NCBI GenBank assembly: GCA_040877415.1
Contig: JBBDNV010000088.1
Coordinates: forward strand, 1 to 64,000
Length of the DNA: 64,000 nucleotides
Direction: 5' to 3'
Source of the DNA: JBBDNV01 sp040877415
GTDB lineage: Bacteria > Planctomycetota > Planctomycetia > Pirellulales > PALSA-1355
Shown piece after piece: positions 54,201 through 62,425 of this stretch. The translations under genes were made by a program, and so were the position numbers. The notes under the pieces were generated by a model. The model made no database searches and was not told the DNA's origin. It worked only from the letters and a program-made list of their open reading frames with translations. The number at the start of each line of letters is the position of its first letter. Within the stretch, counting starts at the first letter, position 1.

Positions 54201-54811
54201 GAACCAGTGGCTGCAAGTGATTGTTGAGGGGGCCGACGAGCTTGGACAATTCAACTTGAATACGGGACTGTTGGTGTCCGATATCTTTTACTTTGGTAAT
54301 CGAGTTGGCGATATGTTCGTCGGTACCCCGCCCACCACCTTGTTAACGAGCGCCGCCGATGAAATCGGCGCCCGTGACAACCCAGGTTTCCCTGCCGCGA
54401 TCACGAACATCTACGACTTTGACCGCAACGGGGTTGTCGGTGCAGCCGATCAAACTCATTGCGCGGAACAACGCCGGGTTTACGTCGCGCATCAACATCT
54501 CGAGTCCGCCGGCGGCACCCGGGCAGGTGCCGCTGAGTGCAAGCGACGACGACACGATGTCGGCCGTGGCGTCCGCATTGGCCACCCAGCCAGCCACTGC
54601 AACATCGCACTTGCCTGCCACTCGCGGGATTACGTACGAGGTCGGGCCGGCCATCGCCCAATTCTGGCACGCCACACCGCATGCGAGCTTGGGCGAGCAG
54701 AGCGCCGCTCGAGTCCAACGTCGGGCGGTTGAAACGGCTGGTTTGGCCGCTGATTCGGCACTCGACGACGAGCTGCTCGATTCACTGCTGGGTGATTTGT
54801 TGACCGCTTGA
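51286..54811 (+). pseudogene. S8 serine peptidase with dockerin-like repeats, broken by a stop and a frameshift
   Basis: Conceptual product ~1170 residues. The N-terminal ELECRALLS is the planctomycete export signature. A subtilisin-like domain follows, with GSGIKVGVIANGA (the Asp position reads Asn), EGTAMLEIVYDIAP and, after the first lesion, GTSASAPHVAGIAAL with the catalytic Ser. Three dockerin-type EF-hand segments follow (DVNNSGNVSTSDLI, DIDNSGNVTVQDAL, DISGDNMVRGSDVI), then a beta-rich domain and an acidic tail. Lesion 1: TAA at 52693-52695 sits where family members read NxSSRGP (here N-stop-SSRGP), and the frame continues unchanged. Lesion 2: near 54450 one extra base shifts GAADQ into +1, where LIARNNAGF continues to 54811. 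Two lesions plus altered catalytic residues suggest decay; sequencing error at either site is possible. Confidence 0.82.
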
Positions 54812-54863
54812 TGCCAACCAGCAGGCGATACAGAGCGCGCCACGCTCCGATTTCCCATCGAGG

Positions 54864-54903
54864 CGGGCTGAATGGCCCGAAAAGGGGCTGATTCTTGGCC
54901 CCG
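54864..54903. repeat. GGCCCGAAAAGGGG..TTGGCCCC motif, possible hairpin
   Basis: A short element 53 bp after the S8 pseudogene contains GGGGC..GCCCC complementarity. It resembles 50845-50885 upstream of the same gene (shared TGGCCCGAAA and TTGGCCCC). It may be a minor dispersed repeat or a weak terminator. Confidence 0.3.
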
Positions 54904-55050
54904 ATCCGGGGGTTGCGGGGGGTCGATCCGGACAGGCTGTGGCAGGACTTTCCGACGATTCGGTGCCGGCCCGGCGGCTTATCTTGCGTCGCCGCACGGC
55001 TGCCGCCCGGAGGCGCGTTTCCGCAGGGGCGCGCGAAGCTTAGCAGCGTG

Positions 55051-55134
55051 TTGAAAAATTGGGACAGGCACCTCGCGATCATCTTTTATGCTCGGGACAT
55101 ACCGTAAACGGCTCGGAGCCAGTCCCATTTTTCA
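55051..55134. repeat. REP-like palindromic element, copy 1
   Basis: The ends are inverted: TTGAAAAATTGGGACAGGC at the left and GCCAGTCCCATTTTTCAA at the right, around a variable centre. It matches the copy at 59561-59640 (GGGACAGGCACCTCGCGA and CTCGGAGCCAGTCCCA). Elements of this design occur as dispersed repeats in several bacterial groups and resemble repeats mobilised by REP-associated tyrosine transposases; no transposase is in this window. Confidence 0.75.
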
Positions 55135-55142
55135 ACGGCCAG

Positions 55143-55520
55143 TTAGCTCGACGCCGGGGGCTGACGAAAGGCGCCCGGCATGACGCGTTTCTGCACGTCG
55201 GTTTCGAGCACCCCGAACGTGGCCTCGTGCCGCTGCAGCGACATCTGCAGGGCCCCCAACATCCGCTTGGCGGTGAAGTAATTGACGATGATCCGCTCGC
55301 TGATCTCAATCGGATCGGCGGGGACACCCATCGGTTGCGTGTTCAGACCGAAGTCAATGATCAACTCCTCCGGCGTGCCGGTCACGCGGCAAAAGTTGGC
55401 ATAGGCCGCATGCGCCTTGGAGATGTCGACCGCCACCTGCTGGCGTGGGGCGTCGGCAGCCGTGGTGCCGGCAGGCGATGCTTGCGACCTGGGTTGCTCG
55501 ATTTCGATGTCTTTGGCCAC
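55143..55520 (-). CDS. DUF3467 family protein
   Basis: About 125 residues. The core reads YANFCRVTGTPEELIIDFGL, NTQP, RIIVNYFTAKRMLGALQMSL and QRHEATFGVLETDVQKRV, diagnostic of DUF3467. A GTG at 55520 with AAGGAG 6 nt upstream is preferred over an upstream GTG at 55586. It is soluble. The family is small, widespread and of unknown function. The 455-bp stretch upstream to 55975 shows no other gene. Confidence 0.87.
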   Translation of the reverse strand: MAKDIEIEQPRSQASPAGTTAADAPRQQVAVDISKAHAAYANFCRVTGTPEELIIDFGLNTQPMGVPADPIEISERIIVNYFTAKRMLGALQMSLQRHEATFGVLETDVQKRVMPGAFRQPPASS

Positions 55521-55975
55521 TGACTGCTCCTTGTTCAGAAGGGTTTTCCCACCCGGTTGAGCCGCGGTGCTGGCAGGCGGCTTCACCGCCGGATCGACGA
55601 CGAAAACTCCAATCTAACGGAAACTACGAGCCGCTGGAACCACTTTGCCTCAAGTTTTCGATGCGCGCCGACCGCAGCCGCGCCGCCTCGGTCGCCTCGG
55701 CCCGGGGAATAGGGAAGCTGTGGCGACTTCGGCAACTGCACGAAGGCTGCCAATTATTCCGATTTGTCTGGAATTATCGGCGTAATCGGTCGAATCGATA
55801 CACATAGCCGGACCGCTACACCCGCGCCGGCAGGTTGACAAATGGTACGCACCCGGAAAGCCGCTCGGCGCCCAAGCGCTCGCTGACGGATTGTCGCGGG
55901 GTTCTGTCGGGGATGTCAAGAAACCTGCCGCGAGAGTGGCCAAGCGGGGGTTCGGCGCGAACAAGAGGGACGACC

Positions 55976-57559
55976 GTGAGATTTGTCGCCAGACTTGCCA
56001 TTGCGATTGCAACGCTCGTCAGCTCGGCAATCCTTTGCTGGGGCCAGTCGCCGCTGGGCGCTAGTGCGGGCGGCAACTTTGGCGCCGAGCCGACTGTCGG
56101 CGCTCGGGCCATGCGGCGCTCCGTTGGGTTTACCGGCCAGGCGCCGTCCAGCGCGGTCGAGGGCACGTGGGTTGCCGACGACGACGCGTACGAAGAAGAA
56201 GAAGAAATGGTGGCCCAGACGCCTGCGCAACCTGGCCTCGAAGCCGTCCAGATCGACGAGTCTTCCGGCGGGCCCGGGGGCCAGGAGTGTGACTGCGAGC
56301 AGTGCCAGGCGGCCGCGGCCGGGAGCGCGGGCGCGCATCGCCCGCGCGGCGGATTGCTGGGTTGCCGCAAGTGCACCGGCGGCGGGCTCTGTGGGCCGCT
56401 GTGGTGCAGCGACTTGTGGAACGACGTCCACGCCCACCGCCGCGTCTATGTCCAAGCCGACTATCTGTCGTTTTGGACGAAGGGGAATCAGCTTCCGGTG
56501 CTGGTGACCACCAGCCCCTTGGGAACTCCGCAATCGCAGGCCGGCGTGCTGCCCGAGAGCGCCACGACCGCCATCCTGTTCGGCGGCGAACGCGTGGATT
56601 TGAATCAGCGAAACGGGGGCCGCATCAACGTCGGCTACTGGCTGATCGACGGAGAATTCCTGGGCATCGAAGGCCAGTACCTGGCGTTGGAGGAGCAGAA
56701 CACGCTGTTTGACGCCGTGTCGGACTTCAGCGGCGGAGACCCGAACGCCCAGATCCTGGCGCGGCCGTTTTTCAACGTCGACCCGATCCTCATCACCCCC
56801 ACCGAGGACGCCGCGATCGTCGCGTTTCCCGCCGGATTTACGCTGGGACCCGGCACGGGCACGCTGGACGGCAGCATCCACATTCGCACGACGAGCAACC
56901 TACAGAGCGCCGGGGGCCTGTTGCGGCGGCTTGTCTGGATCGACTTTACGATGCAGCGCCGGCTGGATTGGATTCTCGGCTACCGATTCTTTCGCATCGA
57001 CGACAGCGTCACGATCAACGACGCCTCGACGTTTATTCCCAGTGCCGGACCAATACCGCTCACCGAGTTCACCAGCCAGGACCAGTTCAGCGCGAGCAAC
57101 CAGTTTCACGGCGGCGAAATCGGGCTCAAGGCTCAGTCGTACCACGGCCGGCTCTCGCTCGAGGTGCTCGCCAAGTGCGCCTTCGGAAACAATCGCCAGA
57201 GCACCTTTATCAACGGCTTCAACACGGTGACCTCGGGGGGCGTGACGACGGAAAACGTGGGCGGGTTGCTGGCACAGCCCACCAACATCGGCATGCACCG
57301 CCGCAACGTCTTTGCCGTCCTGCCGGAAGCCAACGCTAATATCCGCTGGGATATTACCTGCCACCTGCGCGGCACGATCGGCTACACCTTCATGTACATC
57401 AACCGCGTCCAGCGCTCGGGCGAAGCCATCGATGTGACCGTCAACCCGACGCAATTCAACGCCGGGGTGCTCGACGGCGAAGCCCGGCCCGCGTTCCATC
57501 CCACCGATACGCCCTTTTGGGCTCACGGCGCCACGGCCGGTATCGAGTATCGGTGGTAG
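55976..57559 (+). CDS. BBP7-family outer-membrane beta-barrel protein (copy 2)
   Basis: The product has 527 residues, starting at a GTG (55976) with AGAGGGA upstream. A signal peptide precedes a long low-complexity acidic linker and a Cys-rich patch (ECDCEQCQ, GCRKCTGGGLC). The BBP7 barrel has VQADYLSFWTKGN, PVLVTTSPLGTP, GGRINVGYWL, ILGYRFFRIDD and a C-terminal GIEYRW strand. It shares family landmarks in the same order with the protein at 41505-42860. It is likely an outer-membrane porin or structural barrel with unknown cargo. Confidence 0.87.
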   Translation: MRFVARLAIAIATLVSSAILCWGQSPLGASAGGNFGAEPTVGARAMRRSVGFTGQAPSSAVEGTWVADDDAYEEEEEMVAQTPAQPGLEAVQIDESSGGPGGQECDCEQCQAAAAGSAGAHRPRGGLLGCRKCTGGGLCGPLWCSDLWNDVHAHRRVYVQADYLSFWTKGNQLPVLVTTSPLGTPQSQAGVLPESATTAILFGGERVDLNQRNGGRINVGYWLIDGEFLGIEGQYLALEEQNTLFDAVSDFSGGDPNAQILARPFFNVDPILITPTEDAAIVAFPAGFTLGPGTGTLDGSIHIRTTSNLQSAGGLLRRLVWIDFTMQRRLDWILGYRFFRIDDSVTINDASTFIPSAGPIPLTEFTSQDQFSASNQFHGGEIGLKAQSYHGRLSLEVLAKCAFGNNRQSTFINGFNTVTSGGVTTENVGGLLAQPTNIGMHRRNVFAVLPEANANIRWDITCHLRGTIGYTFMYINRVQRSGEAIDVTVNPTQFNAGVLDGEARPAFHPTDTPFWAHGATAGIEYRW

Positions 57560-57734
57560 GCCGCGCGCCGGCCGGCTGCACGCGGCGGGCCGGATTCTTT
57601 GCTTGCCGGCGGGAATCAACCGTGCCCCTTGTTGGTCCCCTCCTGCTGGCCGCCGATTCGGCGGCTGACTACATTGGAACCCGTCGGCGTGTCCGATTGG
57701 TTCGGAAGTGCCCGCAACGGTAAGGGGGAGTTTG

Positions 57735-59528
57735 TTGACAGGCGACGAGCGGCAAGGCGAACCTGCCTTCGACAAGCCATCCACGTGGACGCACGTTGCC
57801 GGCGGCGCCACCCTTGCGCTCGGCTCTGTGGGGGTGCTCTACTCGTGGTTTTTGGTGGTGACGATCGGGCTGGCATTCGGACCGCGGTTCGGGTTTTGGG
57901 CGCGGCTGGCCGCCATGGTCGTGGGACTGGCGGTGATGATCGCCCTGTCCATTTGGCTGTCGCGCAGGCCGACGAGCGTGGCGCGCCCTGGGCCGTGGCT
58001 TTTGGCCATCGCCGCCGGTTGGACGCTGGCCGGCGCGGCGTTCTGGTACGCGCTGGGCTCGCCGTTTACGCGGAGCGTGCCGATAGTGGCCCTCTACGCG
58101 GCGACCACCTGGTGGTTGCTGTGGGTGTGGCTGATGTTCCTGGTTCCCTGGCGTCCCGCGGCGCGCATCGGCGTCCTGGCCGTGCTGTTGGTGATCGCCG
58201 GCGCGTTTTTCGGATCGGTGCGCGGCGACGGAGTGGATGGAAACGCGCTGCCGCTTTTGGCCTGGAGATTCGCGCCGGCCAAGGACGATTGGTCCGCGCG
58301 TCGCGGCCCGGGCGGCGCGTCCGGCTTCGTCGAGCTCGCTGAATCGGAGGATGAAATCACGCGGGACTACCCGCGCTTCCGCGGCGCCGACGGCCTGGGA
58401 ACGGCGCACGGCGAAAAGCTCGCGCGCGACTGGTCCGGGCGCGTCTTCAAGCCGCGCTGGCGGCACGCGGTCGGACAGGCTTGGAGCGCACTGGCCGTGG
58501 CTGGCCGGCGCGTCTTCACCCAGGAGCAGCGCGGCGGGGATGAGTGTGTCGTTTGCTACGCACGCGCCACCGGCCGTCAATTGTGGGTGCATCGCGACCG
58601 GGCGCGTTACGAAATGCCCGGCACGGGCGACGGGCCGCGGGCCACCCCGACCGTCGACGGCGGGCACGTCTTCGCTCTGGGTGCCACCGGGATTCTGAAT
58701 TGCCTGGACCGCCGAACCGGCGAGGGGCTGTGGAATGTCGACATCCTCAAAGACACCGGCGCGACGGCGCCGATTCACGGCATGGTCAGTTCTCCGTTGG
58801 TCTTGGGCGGCGTGGTCGTGGTCTGCGCCGGCGGAACGAACGATGCCTCGCTGGTCGCCTACGACAGGACGACGGGGCGGCGCGTCTGGGCGGCGGGCAG
58901 CGATACGGCCGGATACACTTCGCCGCTGCTGGTGGAACTGGCCGGCGTGCCGCAGATTGTGATCGTCACGCCGCGGAATCTGGTCGCGCACGACGCCAAA
59001 AGCGGCGAGGTCCTGTGGAGCGCTCCGTTTGAAAACGACACGAATACCAATTGCTCGCAGCCCTGCCCGGTGGGCGAAAACCGCTTGTTCGCCTCGGCGA
59101 ACTACGGCACCGGCTGCACGCTCTTGGAAGCGAGCCAGGGCGACGGCGGCGCGTGGAACGCCCGCCAGCTCTGGTCCAATCGCACGATGCAAACCAAATT
59201 CGCCAGCGCCGTCATTCGCGGCGGTCAGGCCTACGGCCTCGACAACGGCATTCTGGAGTGCATTTCGCTGGCCGACGGCCGGCGGCGCTGGAAGCAGGGC
59301 CGCTATGGCCACGGACAATTGCTGCTGGCCGACGACCTGCTCGTGATTTCGGCCGAAGACGGCCGCGTGGCGCTGGTCGCGGCAAATCCCGAGGAATTCC
59401 TCGAGCTCGGCTCGTTCGAGGCCCTCCAAGGGCGCACGTGGAACTATCCGGCCCTGGCTGGCGGCGAGCTCTTTGTGCGCAACGATCGCGAAGCCGCCTG
59501 CTATGAGCTGCCGCGCGAAGGGGATTGA
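57735..59528 (+). CDS. membrane-anchored PQQ-type beta-propeller protein
   Basis: About 597 residues. Four to five N-terminal transmembrane helices (residues ~15-165) are followed by a PQQ-like propeller with repeated blade ends: ARATGRQLWVHR, DRRTGEGLWNV, DRTTGRRVWAA, DAKSGEVLWSA and LADGRRRWKQ. A TTG at 57735 lies 4 nt after AAGGGGGAG; a GTG at 57708 is the alternative. No dehydrogenase disulfide or calcium site was identified, so it may be a scaffold or binding propeller rather than a quinoprotein enzyme. The fused membrane region suggests an inner-membrane location with the propeller in the periplasm. Confidence 0.83.
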   Translation: MTGDERQGEPAFDKPSTWTHVAGGATLALGSVGVLYSWFLVVTIGLAFGPRFGFWARLAAMVVGLAVMIALSIWLSRRPTSVARPGPWLLAIAAGWTLAGAAFWYALGSPFTRSVPIVALYAATTWWLLWVWLMFLVPWRPAARIGVLAVLLVIAGAFFGSVRGDGVDGNALPLLAWRFAPAKDDWSARRGPGGASGFVELAESEDEITRDYPRFRGADGLGTAHGEKLARDWSGRVFKPRWRHAVGQAWSALAVAGRRVFTQEQRGGDECVVCYARATGRQLWVHRDRARYEMPGTGDGPRATPTVDGGHVFALGATGILNCLDRRTGEGLWNVDILKDTGATAPIHGMVSSPLVLGGVVVVCAGGTNDASLVAYDRTTGRRVWAAGSDTAGYTSPLLVELAGVPQIVIVTPRNLVAHDAKSGEVLWSAPFENDTNTNCSQPCPVGENRLFASANYGTGCTLLEASQGDGGAWNARQLWSNRTMQTKFASAVIRGGQAYGLDNGILECISLADGRRRWKQGRYGHGQLLLADDLLVISAEDGRVALVAANPEEFLELGSFEALQGRTWNYPALAGGELFVRNDREAACYELPREGD

Positions 59529-59560
59529 AAAACAAAAGGGGTCTGGGTCGCCGACTCCCG

Positions 59561-59640
59561 GAAAAACTGGGACAGGCACCTCGCGACCGCCGTTTTTCGC
59601 GGGTCTCGCCGCGACGTGCTCGGAGCCAGTCCCATTTTTC
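59561..59640. repeat. REP-like palindromic element, copy 2
   Basis: GAAAAACTGGGACAGGCACC begins at 59561 and CTCGGAGCCAGTCCCA ends near 59635. The arms match copy 1 (55051-55134) while the centre differs. It occupies most of the 125-bp convergent gap between the propeller and inositol oxygenase genes, where it may also act as a terminator hairpin. Confidence 0.75.
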
Positions 59641-59653
59641 GACGGCCTGCCAG

Positions 59654-60544
59654 CTAGAACGCCAGCTTCGGCGGCAGGAATTCGTTCCACAGGTCGTCGT
59701 AGTACGGGCGCAACGCGTCGACGTTCGGCCGCTCGGCGCTCTTGGTATACAGGTCGTACGGGTTGAACGCCCGCACGGCGCTCAAGTATTTGCGATCCTC
59801 GGCGTTCATCAGGTGTGCGTACGCGCCCTCGCGATGAACCGGGTAGCACGAGTGGTAGCGGATCATGTATAGCGCTTCGGTGGGCAGGTGATCCTTCACC
59901 ACGTGATACATGTACTCGTCGTGGCCCCAGGACAAAAGCACGTTGTCCAGCCCACAGCCTTCCTCGTATATGCCGCAGGGGGTCTGATACTCGCTCACCC
60001 GGCTATCCGGGTTGTCGGCCAACAGCTCGTGAAAGACGATCTTGTCGGAGTAGGCGCAGCCGACCGGAAACGTGTCGCCCACGACGGCCCATTGCGGCTC
60101 GCCGAACAGGCACAGCACCTTGCCGAAGTCGTGCATCAGGCCGGTGAGGATGAACCACCGCGGGTGGCCGTCGCGGCGAATGGCCTCGGCCGTTTGCAAC
60201 AGGTGTTCGATCTGCGGCAAACTCGTGTCGGGGTCGCTGTCGTCGACCAGCGTGTTGAGGAATTCGAGTCCGTCCCACAGGCCCATTTCGCGCTTCGCCA
60301 AGGGCAGGTATTCGGCCCGCTTGGCCCGCACGAAAGCGACGGTCTGGTGCTTGTGGTTGAGCCGGTAGAACTCCTTCACCTCGGGGCGGACCCCGGAGCG
60401 GTAGTCGCGAAACTGGTCCTTCGTTTTTTCCCAGTTCGGCGCCAGATCACTGGCCGGCTCGGGATAGCGGCGTCGCAGGTCGTCTTCCCACTGTTCCAGA
60501 TCTTTGAGCGGTCCGCCGCCGGCGGAAGAGGTGCGATCGACCAT
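59654..60544 (-). CDS. myo-inositol oxygenase
   Basis: The product has 296 residues. It matches MIOX across its length: FYRLNHKHQTVAFV near residue 60, and likely diiron ligands His114, His138, Asp139, His208, His231 and Asp264 in LMHDFGKVL, WGHDEYMYHVVK and YHSCYPVH contexts. ATG 60544 has GAAGGAT upstream. It would cleave myo-inositol with O2 to D-glucuronate. It lies 27 bp after the HAHNDY phosphodiesterase-like gene on the same strand, suggesting a two-gene inositol unit. MIOX is common in eukaryotes and patchy in bacteria. Confidence 0.93.
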   Translation of the reverse strand: MVDRTSSAGGGPLKDLEQWEDDLRRRYPEPASDLAPNWEKTKDQFRDYRSGVRPEVKEFYRLNHKHQTVAFVRAKRAEYLPLAKREMGLWDGLEFLNTLVDDSDPDTSLPQIEHLLQTAEAIRRDGHPRWFILTGLMHDFGKVLCLFGEPQWAVVGDTFPVGCAYSDKIVFHELLADNPDSRVSEYQTPCGIYEEGCGLDNVLLSWGHDEYMYHVVKDHLPTEALYMIRYHSCYPVHREGAYAHLMNAEDRKYLSAVRAFNPYDLYTKSAERPNVDALRPYYDDLWNEFLPPKLAF

Positions 60545-60571
60545 GGGCTATCCTTCGGGGTGATTGGTTAT

Positions 60572-61393
60572 TCAGGGGGCCGGCGGCTGGCTGCGCAGGA
60601 ATTCTTCCAAGCCGGCCAGATCGTCGGTGTTGATCATATCGACGCCGGCTGCTTCGAGCTCGCGCCAGGTGGCGGCGTTGTCCGGCGTGGCCCAGAAGCG
60701 AATCCGCCGCCCGCCGGCATGGGCCTTGGCCACGGCGTCTTGTAGTTTCCCGCGCTCGGCGTCGCTGATCGGGCCTTGGCCGCGCCACTTGAAGTGGCTG
60801 TTCCAGTTGTCGCTCACCAGCGGCATCAAGTGTGCCGGCCGGCCGGAGTCGAGATCGCCGAGCCGGCCGTCAATGCCGGCGTAGCGCAGCGATTCGCCCG
60901 ACACCAGCGCGATCGGACGGTTGCCGGAGATCGACACGTCGACCGCCTTTGGCTCCCGCTTGCCATCGCGAACCGCCGAAATGATGTCGGCATATTCCGC
61001 CAGCACCTTGGCCAGCGCCGCGTATGTCGGCGCGCCGTCGCTTTTCAGGTCGATTAACAAATGAAACGCGCCGCCTTCCGGATAGACCGACCCGCCACCC
61101 GAGCGAACCCGCTCGCGCAGCGGATCCAAATAAAGCGCCCGGAGCGACCGCTCGGGCTTGAGATCGCCTCGGGCGTGGGCAACCAGCAACTGGCCGTCGA
61201 CGAGAAAGACGTCGGCCTCGACGCTGGTAAACCCGTGGTCGAGCGCATCCAACAGGGGCCGCTTGTGCAGGTAGTCGTTGTGCGCGTGCGCCCGCTTGAG
61301 CGGTTTCGCATCCTCCGCCCGCGCTTTGACGCCGCCGAGCCCGGCGGCAGATGCCAGCAAGAGCGCAAAAGCCGCAAACCGTCTGTCGCGCAT
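60572..61393 (-). CDS. exported PI-PLC/GDPD-like phosphodiesterase-family protein
   Basis: The product has 273 residues and a signal peptide (residues 1-23). The mature protein starts with KRAHAHNDYLHKRPLLDALD and continues SVEADVFLVDGQLLVAH, the TIM-barrel catalytic His/Glu/Asp set of the GDPD/PI-PLC superfamily, then FHLLIDLKSDG and a C-terminal GVDMINTDDLAGL. ATG 61393 is used. It probably hydrolyses a phosphodiester such as a glycerophosphodiester or inositol phospholipid in the periplasm. Its partner gene encodes inositol oxygenase, which makes an inositol-containing substrate attractive but unproven. Confidence 0.83.
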   Translation of the reverse strand: MRDRRFAAFALLLASAAGLGGVKARAEDAKPLKRAHAHNDYLHKRPLLDALDHGFTSVEADVFLVDGQLLVAHARGDLKPERSLRALYLDPLRERVRSGGGSVYPEGGAFHLLIDLKSDGAPTYAALAKVLAEYADIISAVRDGKREPKAVDVSISGNRPIALVSGESLRYAGIDGRLGDLDSGRPAHLMPLVSDNWNSHFKWRGQGPISDAERGKLQDAVAKAHAGGRRIRFWATPDNAATWRELEAAGVDMINTDDLAGLEEFLRSQPPAP

Positions 61394-61609
61394 GGTGGAA
61401 ACCTGCCGCCGGCCATCGAAGGGCCAAATCAATCCGCACAAATTCTAGCACCGCCGACCTCCAAGCGACAAGCTTTGCCCGATCGGCAAACTCGACCGAC
61501 GGCCGCCTGCGCGCGTTTGCCCATCGTCGGGGACCGCGCGTAGACTTCCCTCGGCGACCGGTTAAACGACGGACGTGCCTTCGAGGGTTGCACTCGTCGG
61601 GAGGATGTG

Positions 61610-61858
61610 ATGAGACTGTTCAGGTTTCTCGTGCTTCTGTTTCTGGTGGGCATTGTCGGCTGGCTGGTCGTACGCTCCGTCACCGTCGAGTCGACCGCCG
61701 AGAAGGTGCAAATCACGATCGACAAGCAAAAGCTCAGAGACGCCGGCTACGCTCTGGAGGAGAAAGGCCGCGAAGCCGCCGACAAGGTGGGAGAGGCGTT
61801 GGAAGTCGCGGGCAAGAAGCTGGACCACGGACGCGAGCGACAGGAAGCTCGCAACTAG
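61610..61858 (+). CDS. small membrane-anchored coiled-coil protein
   Basis: The product has 82 residues. One N-terminal transmembrane helix (FRFLVLLFLVGIVGWLVV) is followed by a charged amphipathic helix rich in Lys/Glu/Ala (EEKGREAADKVGEALEVAGK), reminiscent of short stress or envelope proteins. GGGAGG precedes ATG 61610. No function is assigned. The upstream 216-bp gap shows only this ribosome-binding site. Confidence 0.7.
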   Translation: MRLFRFLVLLFLVGIVGWLVVRSVTVESTAEKVQITIDKQKLRDAGYALEEKGREAADKVGEALEVAGKKLDHGRERQEARN

Positions 61859-61885
61859 CCGGCCTGCAAAGTTACCAGGCCGGCT
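61857..61885. terminator. hairpin at the end of the small membrane protein gene
   Basis: Perfect 10-bp arms AGCCGGCCTG and CAGGCCGGCT surround a 9-nt loop and begin inside the TAG stop codon. No T-tract follows. It is between convergent genes, so a bidirectional transcription-stop or mRNA-end role is plausible. Confidence 0.5.
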
Positions 61886-61887
61886 CA

Positions 61888-61923
61888 TGGGGTGCCACGG
61901 GTGGCTTGTCCACCCGTGCTGCC
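61888..61923. repeat. GGTGCCACGGGTGG palindromic intergenic repeat
   Basis: CACGGGTGG (61896-61904) and CCACCCGTG (61910-61918) are perfect inverted arms around CTTGT, with flanking GGGGTGC and CTGC. The wording GGTGCCACGGG..TTGTCC..CCGTG resembles a dispersed repeat of planctomycete intergenic regions (general knowledge, not checked). Confidence 0.55.
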
Positions 61924-61951
61924 TGCCGCCTAATACCGCGTGATTTTCAGG

Positions 61952-62242
61952 TCAATAGCAAGGCACGCAGCAGGGGTTCGGCGGGCAAGGCACGCAAGGC
62001 TGACAGGGTTGCCCGGCCGGCGCGGCCTGAATGACCTGCGGTTGCGCCTCCACCGCGACTCCTTGTTGGACGACCGGCTGGGAATAGGTCGGCTGTGCGT
62101 ACCCCGGCTGTGCGTACCCCGGCTGAGCGTAAGCCGGTTGAGCGTAAGCCGGTTGGCCAAAGCGACCCCCGTAATACGGTCGCCAACATCCGCTGGTGGC
62201 CAATACGGCCAGAAGTCCGAGTGAAATGGCGAGCCACTTCAT
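61952..62242 (-). CDS. small repeat-containing lipoprotein
   Basis: The product has 96 residues. The signal peptide ends in LATSGC (lipobox). A run of degenerate QPxYA hexad/pentad repeats (QPAYAQPGYAQPTYSQP) follows, and the C-terminus is Cys/Pro-rich (CQPCVPCPPNPCCVPC). AAGGAA precedes ATG 62242. It is a tethered, probably disulfide- or metal-rich envelope protein of unknown function. Confidence 0.8.
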   Translation of the reverse strand: MKWLAISLGLLAVLATSGCWRPYYGGRFGQPAYAQPAYAQPGYAQPGYAQPTYSQPVVQQGVAVEAQPQVIQAAPAGQPCQPCVPCPPNPCCVPCY

Positions 62243-62425
62243 GACGGGTTCCTTTTGCAAAAACTCACCGGAATCGGCGCCGAGATAGGCACGAAACCTC
62301 GCCTTTGCGCTGTCGGAGCGGGCCGGGACGATAGTGGAACTCCGCCCGCACCGTCAAGGGCAGCCCGAGCTTTTGGCTTTGACGTGCCTGTGCTGGTTTT
62401 TCCAGCATTGCTGTCGGAGCGCTGA

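Noticed and set aside
57669..59849. 726-codon minus-strand open frame
   Set aside because: Antisense to the PQQ-propeller gene and the REP-like element; no domain signature.
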